A stretch of DNA of 64,000 nucleotides from Geodermatophilus sabuli. GTDB taxonomy: Bacteria > Actinomycetota > Actinomycetes > Mycobacteriales > Geodermatophilaceae. The notes beneath the pieces were generated by a model that saw only the letters and a program-made list of their open reading frames with translations, searched no databases and had not been told where the DNA came from. Location: positions 186,001 to 250,000 of the forward strand of contig NZ_OBDO01000009.1 in NCBI RefSeq assembly GCF_900215145.1, written 5' to 3'. The position numbers and the translations under genes were made by a program. This document shows positions 27,135-36,398 of this stretch, piece after piece (within the stretch, counting starts at the first letter, position 1; each line of letters opens with the position of its first letter).

Positions 27135-28717
27135 TGCCTGCCGCCCTCGCCGGGCCGCTGGAGCGCATCCGCTCCGCGCTGTCCACGATCAGCCTCGGCC
27201 AGAAGGTCGTCATCGGCCTCCTGGCCGCGGGGCTGCTCCTCGGTGGGTTCTTCTTCGTCCGGTGGACGACCGCCCCGACGATGGCTCCGCTGTTCTCCAA
27301 CCTGGCCTCGACCGACGCGTCGGCGATCGTCGACGAGCTCAACGCCGCCGGCGTCGCCTACGAGCTCGCCGACGGCGGCGGCACGATCATGGTCGCCAAC
27401 GACGCCGTCTACGACCTGCGGCTGTCGATGAGCGGCAAGGGCCTGCCCGCCGGCTCCGACACCGGGTACGCGCTGCTCGAGGAGCAGGGCATCACCACCA
27501 GCGAGTTCCAGCAGCAGGTGTCCTACCAGCGTGCCCTCGAGGGCGAGCTGGCCAAGACGCTGGAGGCGCTGGACGGCGTCCGGTCGGCGGTCGTGCACGT
27601 GGCCCTGCCCGAGGACGAGGTCTTCGTCTCCGACGAGCAGGAGCCCACCGCCTCGGTGCTGCTGGACCTGGCCCCGGGCACGTCGCTGTCCGGCGGGCAG
27701 GTCCAGGCGGTCACCAATCTCGTCTCCTCGAGCATCGAGGGGATGGAGCCCGACCAGGTCACCGTCGCCGACTCCACCGGCACGGTGCTCTCGGCGCCGG
27801 GCCAGGGCGTGACCTCGGCCGCCGGTGACGCCCGCTCGCAGCTGGAGCAGGAGTACGAGGACCGGCTGGCCAGCAACGCCCAGGTGATCCTCGACCGGGT
27901 GCTCGGCCCGGGCAACGCCCAGGTGTCGGTGCGCGCCGACCTGGACCTCAACCAGCGCGACACCACCTCGAAGACCTACACGTACGAGGAGGGCACGCCA
28001 CCGGTCTCGGAGAGCACCAGCACCGAGGAGTACACCGGCACCGGCGCCACCGTCGGTGGCGTGCTCGGTCCGGAGAACACCGCCGACGCCGGCGGGAACG
28101 GCGAGTCGACCTACAACAAGGAGTCGACGACGTCCAACAACGCCGTCGGCGAGACCGTCGAGACCGTCCAGGGCGCACCGGGGGCGATCAACCGGCTGAC
28201 CGTCTCGGTGGTCATGGACCAGGCGGTCGCGGGCAACCTCAACCAGAACCAGGTCCAGGACCTCATCGGCAACGCCGTCGGCCTGAACGAGGCCCGCGGG
28301 GACGACATCACCGTCGCCTCGATGGCCTTCGACACGACCGCTGCCGACCGGGCCGCCGCCGAGCTGGAGGCCGCCGAGGAGGCGGAGAGGCAGGCCCAGC
28401 TCTGGTCGATGATCAAGACCGGCGGCATCGCGCTGGGCATCGCCCTGCTGGTGCTCATCGTCTGGCTGCGCTCGCGCCGCAACCGGGAGGACGACGAGGA
28501 CTACGAGGAGCTCGGGCTGCCCGACGACGTGCTCGCCGAGCTGGACCGGATCCGCATCGAGAGCACCCGCGAGATCCCGGTCGACAACGCCCGGGCCGAG
28601 CTCGAGGCCGCGGAGCGGCAACGGGTGCGCGGCGAGATCGCCACCATGGTCAGTGAGAAGCCCGACGAGGTCGCGGCGATGCTCCGCGGCTGGTTGAGCG
28701 AGGGGAGCAGGTCGTGA
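27134..28717 (+). CDS. fliF: Flagellar MS-ring protein FliF
   Basis: Membrane ring that founds the basal body, 527 residues. TM1 is KVVIGLLAAGLLLGGFFFVR (about 23-42). The ring-building motifs APLFSNLASTDASAIVDELN and GKGLPAGSDTGYALLEEQGI follow, then QQQVSYQRALEGELAKTLEA and VVHVALPEDEVF. TM2 is TGGIALGIALLVLIVWL (about 435-451). The C-terminal tail EIATMVSEKPDEVAAMLRGW is the FliG-binding helix. Starts on the last base of the fliE stop and overlaps fliG. Confidence 0.96.
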   Translation: MPAALAGPLERIRSALSTISLGQKVVIGLLAAGLLLGGFFFVRWTTAPTMAPLFSNLASTDASAIVDELNAAGVAYELADGGGTIMVANDAVYDLRLSMSGKGLPAGSDTGYALLEEQGITTSEFQQQVSYQRALEGELAKTLEALDGVRSAVVHVALPEDEVFVSDEQEPTASVLLDLAPGTSLSGGQVQAVTNLVSSSIEGMEPDQVTVADSTGTVLSAPGQGVTSAAGDARSQLEQEYEDRLASNAQVILDRVLGPGNAQVSVRADLDLNQRDTTSKTYTYEEGTPPVSESTSTEEYTGTGATVGGVLGPENTADAGGNGESTYNKESTTSNNAVGETVETVQGAPGAINRLTVSVVMDQAVAGNLNQNQVQDLIGNAVGLNEARGDDITVASMAFDTTAADRAAAELEAAEEAERQAQLWSMIKTGGIALGIALLVLIVWLRSRRNREDDEDYEELGLPDDVLAELDRIRIESTREIPVDNARAELEAAERQRVRGEIATMVSEKPDEVAAMLRGWLSEGSRS

Positions 28718-29796
28718 CGCTGGCCAGCGTGGAGCAGATGGTCGGGATCTCCCCGGCCGCCCAGACCGCCGCCCTGCCGGCGGTGCGGCAGGCCCCGGAC
28801 ATGCCGGGGATCCGCAAGGCCGCGGTGTTCATCGCGCAGCTGAGCAAGGAGGAGGCCGGCAACCTGCTGGCCAAGATGCGCCCGCGCGAGGTCGAGCAGA
28901 TCACCCGCGAGCTCATGAAGCTGGGCACGGTGGAGCCCGACGACGTCGACGGGGTCCTCGACGAGTTCCACCACCTCATGACCGCCCAGCGCTTCGTGGG
29001 CCGGGGCGGGCTGGACTTCGCCCGCGAGGTCCTCGCCGCCGGCCTCGGGGAGGACAAGGCGGAGGGCATCCTGTCCCGGTTGAACGTCGTCTACTCCGAG
29101 GTGCCGTTCTCCTCGCTGCGCAACGCCGACGTCCGTCAGCTGGTGACCTTCCTGAAGGACGAGCACCCGCAGACGATCGCGCTGGTGCTGGCGCACCTGA
29201 CCGCGGCGCAGTCGGCCGAGGTGCTGTCCGGGTTCGCCCCGGAGCAGCAGGCCGCGGTCGCGCACCGCATCGCGACCATGGACCGCACCTCCCCGGAGAT
29301 GGTGCGGCTGGTCGAGGAGGAGCTCGGCCGCCGCATGGGGTCGCTGCTCGCGCACCAGGACATGAGCACCGTGGGTGGCGTCGAGACCCTCGTGGAGATC
29401 ATCAACCGCTCCCCGCGCCCGACCGAGCGGTCGATCCTCGAGTGGCTGGACGCCACCGACCCGGACCTGGCCGACCAGGTCCGGTCCCAGATGTTCGTCT
29501 TCGAGGACATCGTCACCATCGACGACCGGTCGCTGCAGCTGGTGCTGCGCGAGGTGGAGGCCAACGACCTGGCCACCGCGCTCAAGGGCGTCCGGCCCGA
29601 CGTCCGGGACAAGGTGGTCCGCAACCTCTCCGAGCGGGCCGCGGAGAACCTCGCCGAGGAGATCGAGCTGCTCGGCCCGGTCCGGACCCGCACCGTCGAG
29701 GAGTCCCAGGCCAAGGTCGTCGGGATCATCCGCACCCTCGAGGAGCAGGGCGTGCTGACCATCTCGCGTGGCGGGGACGATGAGTTCGTCGCGTGA
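28714..29796 (+). CDS. fliG: Flagellar motor switch protein FliG
   Basis: C-ring protein that contacts FliF, FliM and MotA, 360 residues. N-terminal: GIRKAAVFIAQLSKEEAGNL. Middle, with the EHPQ motif: LKDEHPQTIALVLAHLTAAQ. C-terminal torque helix: LQLVLREVEANDLATALKGV and RPDVRDKVVRNLSERAAENL. The charged residues that face MotA are present (R and D/E in this helix). GTG start overlapping fliF. Confidence 0.96.
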   Translation: MTLASVEQMVGISPAAQTAALPAVRQAPDMPGIRKAAVFIAQLSKEEAGNLLAKMRPREVEQITRELMKLGTVEPDDVDGVLDEFHHLMTAQRFVGRGGLDFAREVLAAGLGEDKAEGILSRLNVVYSEVPFSSLRNADVRQLVTFLKDEHPQTIALVLAHLTAAQSAEVLSGFAPEQQAAVAHRIATMDRTSPEMVRLVEEELGRRMGSLLAHQDMSTVGGVETLVEIINRSPRPTERSILEWLDATDPDLADQVRSQMFVFEDIVTIDDRSLQLVLREVEANDLATALKGVRPDVRDKVVRNLSERAAENLAEEIELLGPVRTRTVEESQAKVVGIIRTLEEQGVLTISRGGDDEFVA

Positions 29797-30541
29797 CGAC
29801 GGCAGCCCGCGGGAGAGCGCGCTGCTGCGGGGGGCCTCCGCCGCGGCGGCGGCGCCGTACCGCGGCACCGTGCCCCCGCCGCGCGAGGCCCCGCCCCCGG
29901 TCGAGCGACGGACGACGATCCGCCGGGCCGCCGACATGCCGGTGCCGGCCAACCGCCCCTCCTTCCGGCTGGGCGACGTCTATGCCGAGGAGCTCGCCCG
30001 GCTGCGCGAGCACGCCCGCCGCGAGGGGTACGCCGCCGGCCACGCCGAGGGTGTCCAGGCGGCCGGCGCGGTCGTCGCCGAGGCCGAGCGGGCCGCCGAG
30101 GCGCGCCTGGCCGAGGTCCAGGCCCGCTGGGAGCGCCGCCTGGTGTCGGCCACGGCAGCCCTGGGCGCGGCGGTCGACCAGCTGGAGGAGGCCGCCGTCC
30201 CGGTGGCCGAGGACGTGCGCGACTCGGTCATCTCCATCGTGCTGACCCTCGTCGAGGACCTGCTCTGCCGGGAGCTGGCCATCGCCGACTCCCCCGCGCT
30301 CGACGCGCTCCGGCGGGCGCTGACCCTGTGTCCCGCCGAGGCGCCGACCGTCGTCCGGCTGCACCCGGACGACCTCGCCGAGATCCCCGAGGAGGCGCTC
30401 GTCGCACTGCCCGACACCGTGCGGGTCGTCGGTGACCTCTCGGTGGAGCGGGCCGGCGCGGTCGCCGAGACCGGCCCCTCCCGCGTCGACGCCCAGCTGG
30501 GCAGCGCGCTCGAGCGGGTCCGGGCGGTGCTCGCCCCGTGA
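29780..30541 (+). CDS. fliH: Flagellar assembly protein FliH
   Basis: Stator that regulates the FliI ATPase. 253 residues with a disordered N-terminus, a GxxxG-like helical part (REHARREGYAAGHAEGVQAA) and the family C-terminal domain (VRDSVISIVLTLVEDLLCRE, RVVGDLSVERAGAVAETG). ATG 29780 is chosen after GGGGACG. A GTG at 29768 is an alternative. It overlaps fliG by 17 bp and fliI by 4 bp. Confidence 0.88.
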   Translation: MSSSRDDGSPRESALLRGASAAAAAPYRGTVPPPREAPPPVERRTTIRRAADMPVPANRPSFRLGDVYAEELARLREHARREGYAAGHAEGVQAAGAVVAEAERAAEARLAEVQARWERRLVSATAALGAAVDQLEEAAVPVAEDVRDSVISIVLTLVEDLLCRELAIADSPALDALRRALTLCPAEAPTVVRLHPDDLAEIPEEALVALPDTVRVVGDLSVERAGAVAETGPSRVDAQLGSALERVRAVLAP

Positions 30542-31845
30542 GCGGGCTCGGGCTGCTCGACCGCGCCCGGGCCGCCGCCCGGCCGCAGGTCACCGGCCAG
30601 GTGGTGGGGGCGATGGGCCTCACCCTCTCCGTCGAGGGCATCGTCGCCTCCGTCGGCGACCTGGTGGAGGTCAACCCCGGCCCCCGCGGGTTGCTCGCGG
30701 AGGTGGTGGCGGTCACCCGCGACCGGCTGACCTGCATGCCGCTCGGCGAGCTCTCCGGCGTGCACGCCGGCGCCCGGGTGCGCGCCACCGGCATGCCGCT
30801 GCAGGTCCCGGTCGGCGAGGCGCTGCTCGGCCGCGTCCTCGACGGCCTGGGCCGGCCGGTGGACGGCGGCCCGCCCCTGGAGGGCGGGCTGGAGTTCGTC
30901 GACCTGGTCAGCGAGACCCCGCACCCGCTGGCGCGCAGCCGCGTGCAGGAGCCGCTCACCTTCGGCGTCCGCGCCCTGGACACGCTCGTCCCCTGCGGCA
31001 AGGGTCAGCGGCTGGGCATCTTCGCCGGCTCCGGCGTGGGCAAGTCGACGCTGCTGTCCCAGATCACCCGCGGGACCGACGCCGACATCCGGGTCATCGG
31101 TCTGATCGGTGAGCGTGGCCGCGAGGTCAAGGAGTTCCTCGAGGAGAACCTCGGCCCCGAGGGCATGGCGCGCACCGTCGTCGTCGTCGCCACCTCCGAC
31201 GAGCCGCCGCTGGTGCGGCTCAAGGCGGCGTTCGTCGCCACCCGGATCGCGGAGGGCTTCCGGGACCAGGGCCGCGACGTACTGCTGCTCATGGACTCCA
31301 TCACCCGGACGGCGATGGCCCAGCGCGAGGTGGGCCTCTCCGCCGGGGAGCCGCCCGCCACCCGCGGCTACCCGCCGAGCGTCTTCGCGATGATGCCCAG
31401 GCTGCTGGAGAAGGCCGGCACCGCCGCCACCGGGTCGATCACCGGCCTGTACACGGTGCTCGTCGACGGCGACGACCACAACGAGCCGATCGCCGACACC
31501 GCCCGTTCCATCCTCGACGGCCACATCGTGCTGACCCGCAAGCTCGCCACCGCGGGGCACTTCCCGGCCATCGACGTCCTGGAGTCGATCTCTCGCGTGG
31601 CCGGCGCCGTCGTCCCGCCACCGCAGATGACCGACGCCCGCGAGGTCCGGCGGCTGATGGGCGCGCTGCGCGACGTCAAGGAGCTCATCGAGATCGGCGC
31701 CTACCAGGCCGGCAGCGACCCGCTGGTCGACCGTGCCCGGCAGCTGGCCCCGGCGATCGAGGCGTTCCTGCAGCAGCCGACCGGCGAGCTGACCCCGGCC
31801 CCGGAGTCGTGGGCGTGGCTCAACCGGATCGTGAGCGCGGCGTGA
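30538..31845 (+). CDS. fliI: Flagellum-specific ATPase FliI
   Basis: ATPase of the flagellar type III export machine, 435 residues. Walker A GIFAGSGVGKSTLLSQ and Walker B DVLLLMDSITRTAMAQREV are complete, and the F1-beta-like PPATRGYPPSVFAMMPRLLE and IPA-type AIDVLESISRVAGAV regions follow. The C-terminal stretch is IEIGAYQAGSDPLVDRARQL. GTG start overlapping fliH. Confidence 0.97.
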   Translation: MSGLGLLDRARAAARPQVTGQVVGAMGLTLSVEGIVASVGDLVEVNPGPRGLLAEVVAVTRDRLTCMPLGELSGVHAGARVRATGMPLQVPVGEALLGRVLDGLGRPVDGGPPLEGGLEFVDLVSETPHPLARSRVQEPLTFGVRALDTLVPCGKGQRLGIFAGSGVGKSTLLSQITRGTDADIRVIGLIGERGREVKEFLEENLGPEGMARTVVVVATSDEPPLVRLKAAFVATRIAEGFRDQGRDVLLLMDSITRTAMAQREVGLSAGEPPATRGYPPSVFAMMPRLLEKAGTAATGSITGLYTVLVDGDDHNEPIADTARSILDGHIVLTRKLATAGHFPAIDVLESISRVAGAVVPPPQMTDAREVRRLMGALRDVKELIEIGAYQAGSDPLVDRARQLAPAIEAFLQQPTGELTPAPESWAWLNRIVSAA

Positions 31846-31864
31846 CGCTCCCCCGGTCCACCCG

Positions 31865-32317
31865 GTGAAACGGGGACGGTTCCGCCTGCAGCCGGTGCTC
31901 GAGGTCCGGCGGGTCGAGGAGCGCGCCGCTGCCCTGGCCGCCGCCGAGGCGGCCCGCGCGGCCGCCGACGCCGACCGCCGGGCCGCCGAGGCCGAACGCG
32001 CCGTCGCCGCCACCGTGCCGACCGGGGCCGTGAGCTCCGGCGTCTTCCGCGCCGGGATGGTGCTCGCCCGGGTGGCGGCCGAGGACGCCGCGGCCGCCCG
32101 CGCGCTGGCGACCGCCTCCGCCGAGCAGGCCGAGCTGGTGCGCGCTGCCTGGACGGCGGCGGCGCAGCGGACCAAGGGACTGGAGCGGTTGCGCGAACGT
32201 CACCTCCAGGCGGTCCGACTGGCCGAGCAGGCTGCCGAGGAGAGGACCGTGGACGACCTCGTGACCGGCCGATCGGGCCGCCGCACCCCCGCCGGGGAGG
32301 TGCCGTGGACGGGCTGA
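31865..32317 (+). CDS. fliJ: Flagellar export protein FliJ-like
   Basis: 150-residue antiparallel coiled coil in the fliJ position. FRLQPVLEVRRVEERAAALA at the N-terminus is the recognisable FliJ pattern, and the rest is Ala/Glu/Arg-rich helix ending AAQRTKGLERLRERHLQAVR. FliJ escorts substrates and couples FliI to FlhA. GTG start. The 3' end overlaps the next gene by 13 bp. Confidence 0.8.
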   Translation: MKRGRFRLQPVLEVRRVEERAAALAAAEAARAAADADRRAAEAERAVAATVPTGAVSSGVFRAGMVLARVAAEDAAAARALATASAEQAELVRAAWTAAAQRTKGLERLRERHLQAVRLAEQAAEERTVDDLVTGRSGRRTPAGEVPWTG

Positions 32318-33255
32318 TGGCCGTACAGGCCCGGATCAGCGAGATCCAGACGCGGTTCGCCGTCCCCGTGCAGGTCTCGACCGGCAGCGCGTGGGCGGCG
32401 GCGGCCTCGGCCGCCGGGCTCAGCGGCACCGGCTCGACGTCGGCCGCCGCCACTGGCTCGGCCGGCGCCGCCTCGGAGCAGGCGGTGGTCGCGGAGGCGC
32501 AGAAGTACCTGGGTGTCCCCTACCTGTGGGGCGGGACGGACCCGGCGAAGGGCCTGGACTGCTCCGGCTTCACCAAGCTCGTCTTCGGCAACCTCGGGAT
32601 CGACCTGCCCCGCACCTCCTCCCAGCAGGCCACCGCCGGCACCGCCGTGGCCTCGCTGACCGACGCCCGCCCCGGCGACCTGGTGTTCTTCGACCACTCC
32701 TCCCGTCCCGGCATCGACCACGTGGGCGTCTACATCGGCGACGGGAAGATGATCGCCGCGCCGCAGGAGGGCGAGACGGTCAAGGTGCAGTCGGTGGGGA
32801 ACCCCACCGTCATCCGCCGGGTCCTGCCGGAGCAGGCCGTGGCGGCGGTCTCGGTGTCCCCCGGCGCCGCGCTGTCCGGCGTCCCCTACGCCGACCTGTT
32901 CACGCGGGCCGGCAACCGGCACGGCGTCGACCCGGCGCTGCTCGCGGCGGTGGCCTCGAAGGAGTCCGGCTTCAACGCCTCGGCGGTCTCGCCGGCCGGC
33001 GCCCAGGGCCTCATGCAGTTCATGCCGGCCACCGCGGCCGGGCTCGGGGTGGACCCGTTCGACCCGGCCTCTGCGGTCGACGGCGCGGCCCGCTACCTGA
33101 GCCAGCTGACCGGCCGGTTCGGCTCGACCGAGCTGGGGCTGGCCGCCTACAACGCCGGGCCGGGAACGGTGAGCCGCCACGGCGGCATCCCGCCCTACCC
33201 GGAGACCCAGGACTACGTCCGGTCCGTGATGAGCAAGGCGGCGACGTACCGATGA
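32305..33255 (+). CDS. NlpC/P60 plus lytic-transglycosylase fusion in flagellar operon
   Basis: 316 residues with two wall-cutting domains. NlpC/P60 (about 55-170) has GVPYLWGGTDPAKGLDCSGF (catalytic Cys) and DHVGVYIGDGKMIAAP (His). The SLT-type transglycosylase (about 200-316) has LLAAVASKESGFNASAVSPA (catalytic Glu), GAQGLMQFMPATAAGLGV and AAYNAGPGTVSRHGG. It stands where FlgJ or a rod-linked muramidase would be, so it most likely opens the peptidoglycan for the growing rod. No signal peptide is visible, so export through the flagellar machine is likely (inference). Coupled to fliJ and fliK. Confidence 0.88.
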   Translation: MDGLMAVQARISEIQTRFAVPVQVSTGSAWAAAASAAGLSGTGSTSAAATGSAGAASEQAVVAEAQKYLGVPYLWGGTDPAKGLDCSGFTKLVFGNLGIDLPRTSSQQATAGTAVASLTDARPGDLVFFDHSSRPGIDHVGVYIGDGKMIAAPQEGETVKVQSVGNPTVIRRVLPEQAVAAVSVSPGAALSGVPYADLFTRAGNRHGVDPALLAAVASKESGFNASAVSPAGAQGLMQFMPATAAGLGVDPFDPASAVDGAARYLSQLTGRFGSTELGLAAYNAGPGTVSRHGGIPPYPETQDYVRSVMSKAATYR

Positions 33256-34502
33256 CAGTTCCCGTGATGCCGGCGGCGCCTCCGGCCGTCCCCGGCGCCG
33301 GCACCGCAGCGGCCGACCCGGCCGCCGGGCAGGAGTTCGCCTCCGCCCTGGACGACGCGGTCGCCGGCAACCCGGGCCGCGGCCGGGACGACGCGCCCGC
33401 GGCCGAGGCCACTCCCGACGACGAGACGACCACCGCCCCCACCGACGCGCCTCCGGCCGACGCCACGGTGCCCGCGGTGACGGGGATGCCCCCAGCCCTG
33501 TGGCTGCTGCTGCACGGCGGGGCGACCACCCCCGCGGAGGGGACCGCCTCTGGCGCGGCCGACGGCACCGCGGTGTCGGCCACCAGCTCGACTGCGCCCG
33601 GCGCCCCGGCCGTCCCGGCCGTCCCGGCTGCTGGAGTCCCCGGTGCCGCCGTCCCGGCGGAGTCCCTCGGCGGCGCCCCGGTGCTGCCCGGCCCGGCTCC
33701 GACCGGCAGCCCCGCTGTCCCGGAGCCCGCGGCGCGGTCCACCACCGTCGCCACGCCGATCCCCGCGATCCCGGCGGACGGGACCGGCCCACTGCCGGGG
33801 CTCACCGTTGTCCCCGCGCCCCCCGCCGCCACCGACGGCGCGCCGACCCCCACGTCGGCCACGACGGGCCCCGGCGCCACCGCACCCGGCCCACCGCCGG
33901 CCGACACCGCGTCGACCGGCACGGGCACCGGCGCCGGCGCGGATCCCGGGCAGGACTCCCCCGCGCCGGCCGCACCGACGCCCACGAGCCCGACGCCTCC
34001 CGGTCCCGTGCCGGTCCCGACGATCGTTGCGCCGCAGGCGGCGGCCGCCCCGGCCGGCGCCGTACCGCCTGTCGCCACCCAGGTCGCCTCGCACGTCGCC
34101 GTCCTGCGCACCGCACCCGACGGCGTGCACACGATGACCGTCGTCCTGACGCCGGAGACCCTCGGTCAGGTCGAGGTGCAGGTGACCCTCCAGCACGGCG
34201 CGGTCGACCTCACCCTGCGCGGCGCCACCGAGGCGGGGCGGAACGCCCTCCTCGACGCCCTCCCGGAACTGCGCCGGGACCTGCAGAACGCCGGCCTGAA
34301 CTGCACCAACGCCTCGGTCGACCGCGGACCGGGCAACGGCTGGGCCGCCGCCCAGCAGCACGCCTTCGGCGACCGCAACGGGGGTCAGGACCGCGGCGAC
34401 GGCCGCCCCCGGCCGTGGTCACGGGCCGGCGACCCCGGTGGGGGCCGCCCGGCCCCCACCGCCCTTCCCTCCACGTCCACCGGCGTGGACGTCCGCGTCT
34501 GA
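33252..34502 (+). CDS. fliK: Flagellar hook-length control protein FliK
   Basis: 416 residues. The first ~270 are Pro/Ala/Thr-rich and disordered, as in exported molecular-ruler proteins. The C-terminal Flg_hook domain has HVAVLRTAPDGVHTMTVVLT plus PETLGQVEVQVTLQHGAVDL and RNALLDALPELRRDLQNAGL. Position between the wall hydrolase and flgD supports FliK. ATG overlaps the previous stop. Confidence 0.88.
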   Translation: MTVPVMPAAPPAVPGAGTAAADPAAGQEFASALDDAVAGNPGRGRDDAPAAEATPDDETTTAPTDAPPADATVPAVTGMPPALWLLLHGGATTPAEGTASGAADGTAVSATSSTAPGAPAVPAVPAAGVPGAAVPAESLGGAPVLPGPAPTGSPAVPEPAARSTTVATPIPAIPADGTGPLPGLTVVPAPPAATDGAPTPTSATTGPGATAPGPPPADTASTGTGTGAGADPGQDSPAPAAPTPTSPTPPGPVPVPTIVAPQAAAAPAGAVPPVATQVASHVAVLRTAPDGVHTMTVVLTPETLGQVEVQVTLQHGAVDLTLRGATEAGRNALLDALPELRRDLQNAGLNCTNASVDRGPGNGWAAAQQHAFGDRNGGQDRGDGRPRPWSRAGDPGGGRPAPTALPSTSTGVDVRV

Positions 34503-34520
34503 GAACGGAGAACGGCGACC

Positions 34521-34946
34521 ATGCCCGACGCAGTCAGCAGCGCCGGGGCGGCTCACACCCCGCCCTCGACGACGGTGGACCGGCCCGACCAGATGGGGAA
34601 GGACACCTTCCTCAAGCTCCTGGTGGCCCAGCTGCGCTACCAGGACCCGTCCAACCCGGCCGACAGCAGCCAGATGATGTCGCAGACCGCGACCTTCAGC
34701 CAGGTCGAGAAGCTCGAGCAGATGGTCGAGCAGAACGCCTCACTGCTCGCGCTGCAGCGGTCCAGCAGCGCCGGCGCGCTGGTCGGCCGGACCATCACCT
34801 ACACCGACACGACCGGTGCCAGCGCGTCCGGGGTCGTCACCTCCGTCCGGCTCGGCACCGACAGCGCCGACGCCGTCGCGATGATCGGCTCGACTCCCGT
34901 CGAGATGGGCCGCATCACCGAGATCGCCCAGACCACCACGTCCTGA
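34521..34946 (+). CDS. flgD: Flagellar hook assembly protein FlgD
   Basis: Hook scaffold, 141 residues. The FlgD core is clear: QMGKDTFLKLLVAQLRYQDP followed by SNPADSSQMMSQTATFSQVE, then LVGRTITYTDTTGASASGVV. It is shorter than the proteobacterial form and lacks the C-terminal Ig-like part. 18 bp after fliK. Confidence 0.94.
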   Translation: MPDAVSSAGAAHTPPSTTVDRPDQMGKDTFLKLLVAQLRYQDPSNPADSSQMMSQTATFSQVEKLEQMVEQNASLLALQRSSSAGALVGRTITYTDTTGASASGVVTSVRLGTDSADAVAMIGSTPVEMGRITEIAQTTTS

Positions 34947-34956
34947 CCCGCCCGGT

Positions 34957-34974
34957 CGGTTTCCGCGGAAACCG
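34957..34974. repeat. Palindrome CGGTTTCCGCGGAAACCG, copy 1
   Basis: A perfect 18-bp palindrome between flgD and flgE. The identical 18 bp recur at 54795-54812 inside a longer palindrome after the hemolysin III gene. A protein-binding site or terminator core are both possible. Confidence 0.75.
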
Positions 34975-34997
34975 TCGTCCCTGAGGAGTCCCTCCCG

Positions 34998-36242
34998 ATG
35001 CTTCGCTCCATGTTCTCGGCCATCTCCGGCCTCCGCGCGCACCAGACCAAGATGGACGTCACCGGCAACAACATCGCCAACGTCAACACCGTCGGCTACA
35101 AGAGCCAGCAGACGGTCTTCGAGGACACCCTGTCGCAGGTCCTGCGGTCCGGCGGGTCGGCGAACCAGGACCGCGGTGGCACGAACCCCGCGCAGGTCGG
35201 TCTCGGCGTCAAGCTCGGTGGCATCACCACCAACTGGACCCAGGGCGCCACGCAGAACACCGGTCGCTCCACCGACTTCATGATCGAGGGCGACGGCTTC
35301 TTCGTCGTGCAGGCGGGCAACGAGCAGCTGTTCACCCGCGCCGGGTCCTTCAGCTTCGACGCGGCGGGCAACCTGGTCACCAACAGCGGCGCGATCCTGC
35401 AGGGCTGGACCGCGGAGAACGACGGCACGGTGAACGCCAACGGCCCGATCAGGAACCTGTCGATCCCCTACGGCCAGGGCACCGCGCCCAGGCCCACCGG
35501 GGCCGGCGCCGTGGAGGGGAACCTGAAGGCCGGTCCGCTCACCGCTCCCCCGACGACGGTGGAGACCAGCATCACCATGTACGACGACCTGGGCGTCGCG
35601 ATCCCGGTCACCTACACGTTCATCCAGACCGGCGAGAACGCCTGGACGGTGGAGGCGACGACCCCGGACCCCGCTGACCCGACCACGCCGATCAGTCTCG
35701 CCCCCGCCACGGCGGTGACCTTCGACGGGACAGGCGCCCTGCTCACCGGCGGGAGCCTCACCCTGGGCACCGCCGCTGCAGCCGGGATCGACTTCGCGGC
35801 CGACGTGACGGTCGACCTCACCGGGTTGACCCAGTACGGCAGCGCCTCCACCGCCACCGCGTCGGACCAGGACGGCTACAGCGCCGGCACCCTGCAGTCC
35901 TTCAGCCTCGGCAGCGACGGCACGATCACCGGCATCTTCTCCAACGGCGAGCGGAAGACCCTCGGCCAGCTCGCCCTCGCCTCCTTCGACAACCCCAGCG
36001 GCCTGGAGAAGGCCGGCAGCAGCACGTTCCGCGCCGCCAACAACTCCGGGCTCGCCGCCATCGGGCAGGCCGGCGCCGGCGGCCGGGGCCTGCTCGCCGC
36101 GGGCGCCCTGGAGATGTCGAACGTCGACCTCTCCGAGGAGTTCACCGGGCTGATCGTCGCCCAGCGTGGCTTCCAGGCCAACAGCCGCGTCATCACCAGC
36201 TCCGACGAGATCCTGCAGGACCTGGTGAACCTCAAGCGCTGA
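34998..36242 (+). CDS. flgE: Flagellar hook protein FlgE
   Basis: Hook subunit, 414 residues. The axial N-terminus is MLRSMFSAISGLRAHQTKMD, then VTGNNIANVNTVGYKSQQTV. GDGFFVVQAGNEQLFTRAGS is the shared FlgE/F/G core. The C-terminus is EEFTGLIVAQRGFQANSRVI plus TSSDEILQDLVNLKR. With no flgF or flgG in the window it is the only long rod/hook axial protein after flgB-flgC. Last gene of the assembly operon. Confidence 0.94.
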   Translation: MLRSMFSAISGLRAHQTKMDVTGNNIANVNTVGYKSQQTVFEDTLSQVLRSGGSANQDRGGTNPAQVGLGVKLGGITTNWTQGATQNTGRSTDFMIEGDGFFVVQAGNEQLFTRAGSFSFDAAGNLVTNSGAILQGWTAENDGTVNANGPIRNLSIPYGQGTAPRPTGAGAVEGNLKAGPLTAPPTTVETSITMYDDLGVAIPVTYTFIQTGENAWTVEATTPDPADPTTPISLAPATAVTFDGTGALLTGGSLTLGTAAAAGIDFAADVTVDLTGLTQYGSASTATASDQDGYSAGTLQSFSLGSDGTITGIFSNGERKTLGQLALASFDNPSGLEKAGSSTFRAANNSGLAAIGQAGAGGRGLLAAGALEMSNVDLSEEFTGLIVAQRGFQANSRVITSSDEILQDLVNLKR

Positions 36243-36249
36243 TGGAGGA

Positions 36250-36302
36250 CCTCCCCCAGGGGTCCACCACTCGCACGCTCGTGGCCGGCCCCCCGGGGGA
36301 GG
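36250..36302. repeat. Dispersed hairpin repeat, copy C, after flgE
   Basis: The inner hairpin CCAC (36267-36270), loop TCGCACGCTC (36271-36280), GTGG (36281-36284) is enclosed by CCTCCCCC (36250-36257) and GGGGGAGG (36295-36302). The loop is identical to copies A and B. It begins 8 bp after the flgE stop and probably ends the long operon. A second GC-rich hairpin follows at about 36307-36333. Confidence 0.75.
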
Positions 36303-36398
36303 CCACCCGGCCCGGTCCCTCCTGCGAGGGGCCGGGCCGTCGCGCGTCCGGACGACGTTCCCGCAGGTCACCCCACGGGGTGAGGCCACCCGTTCGGC

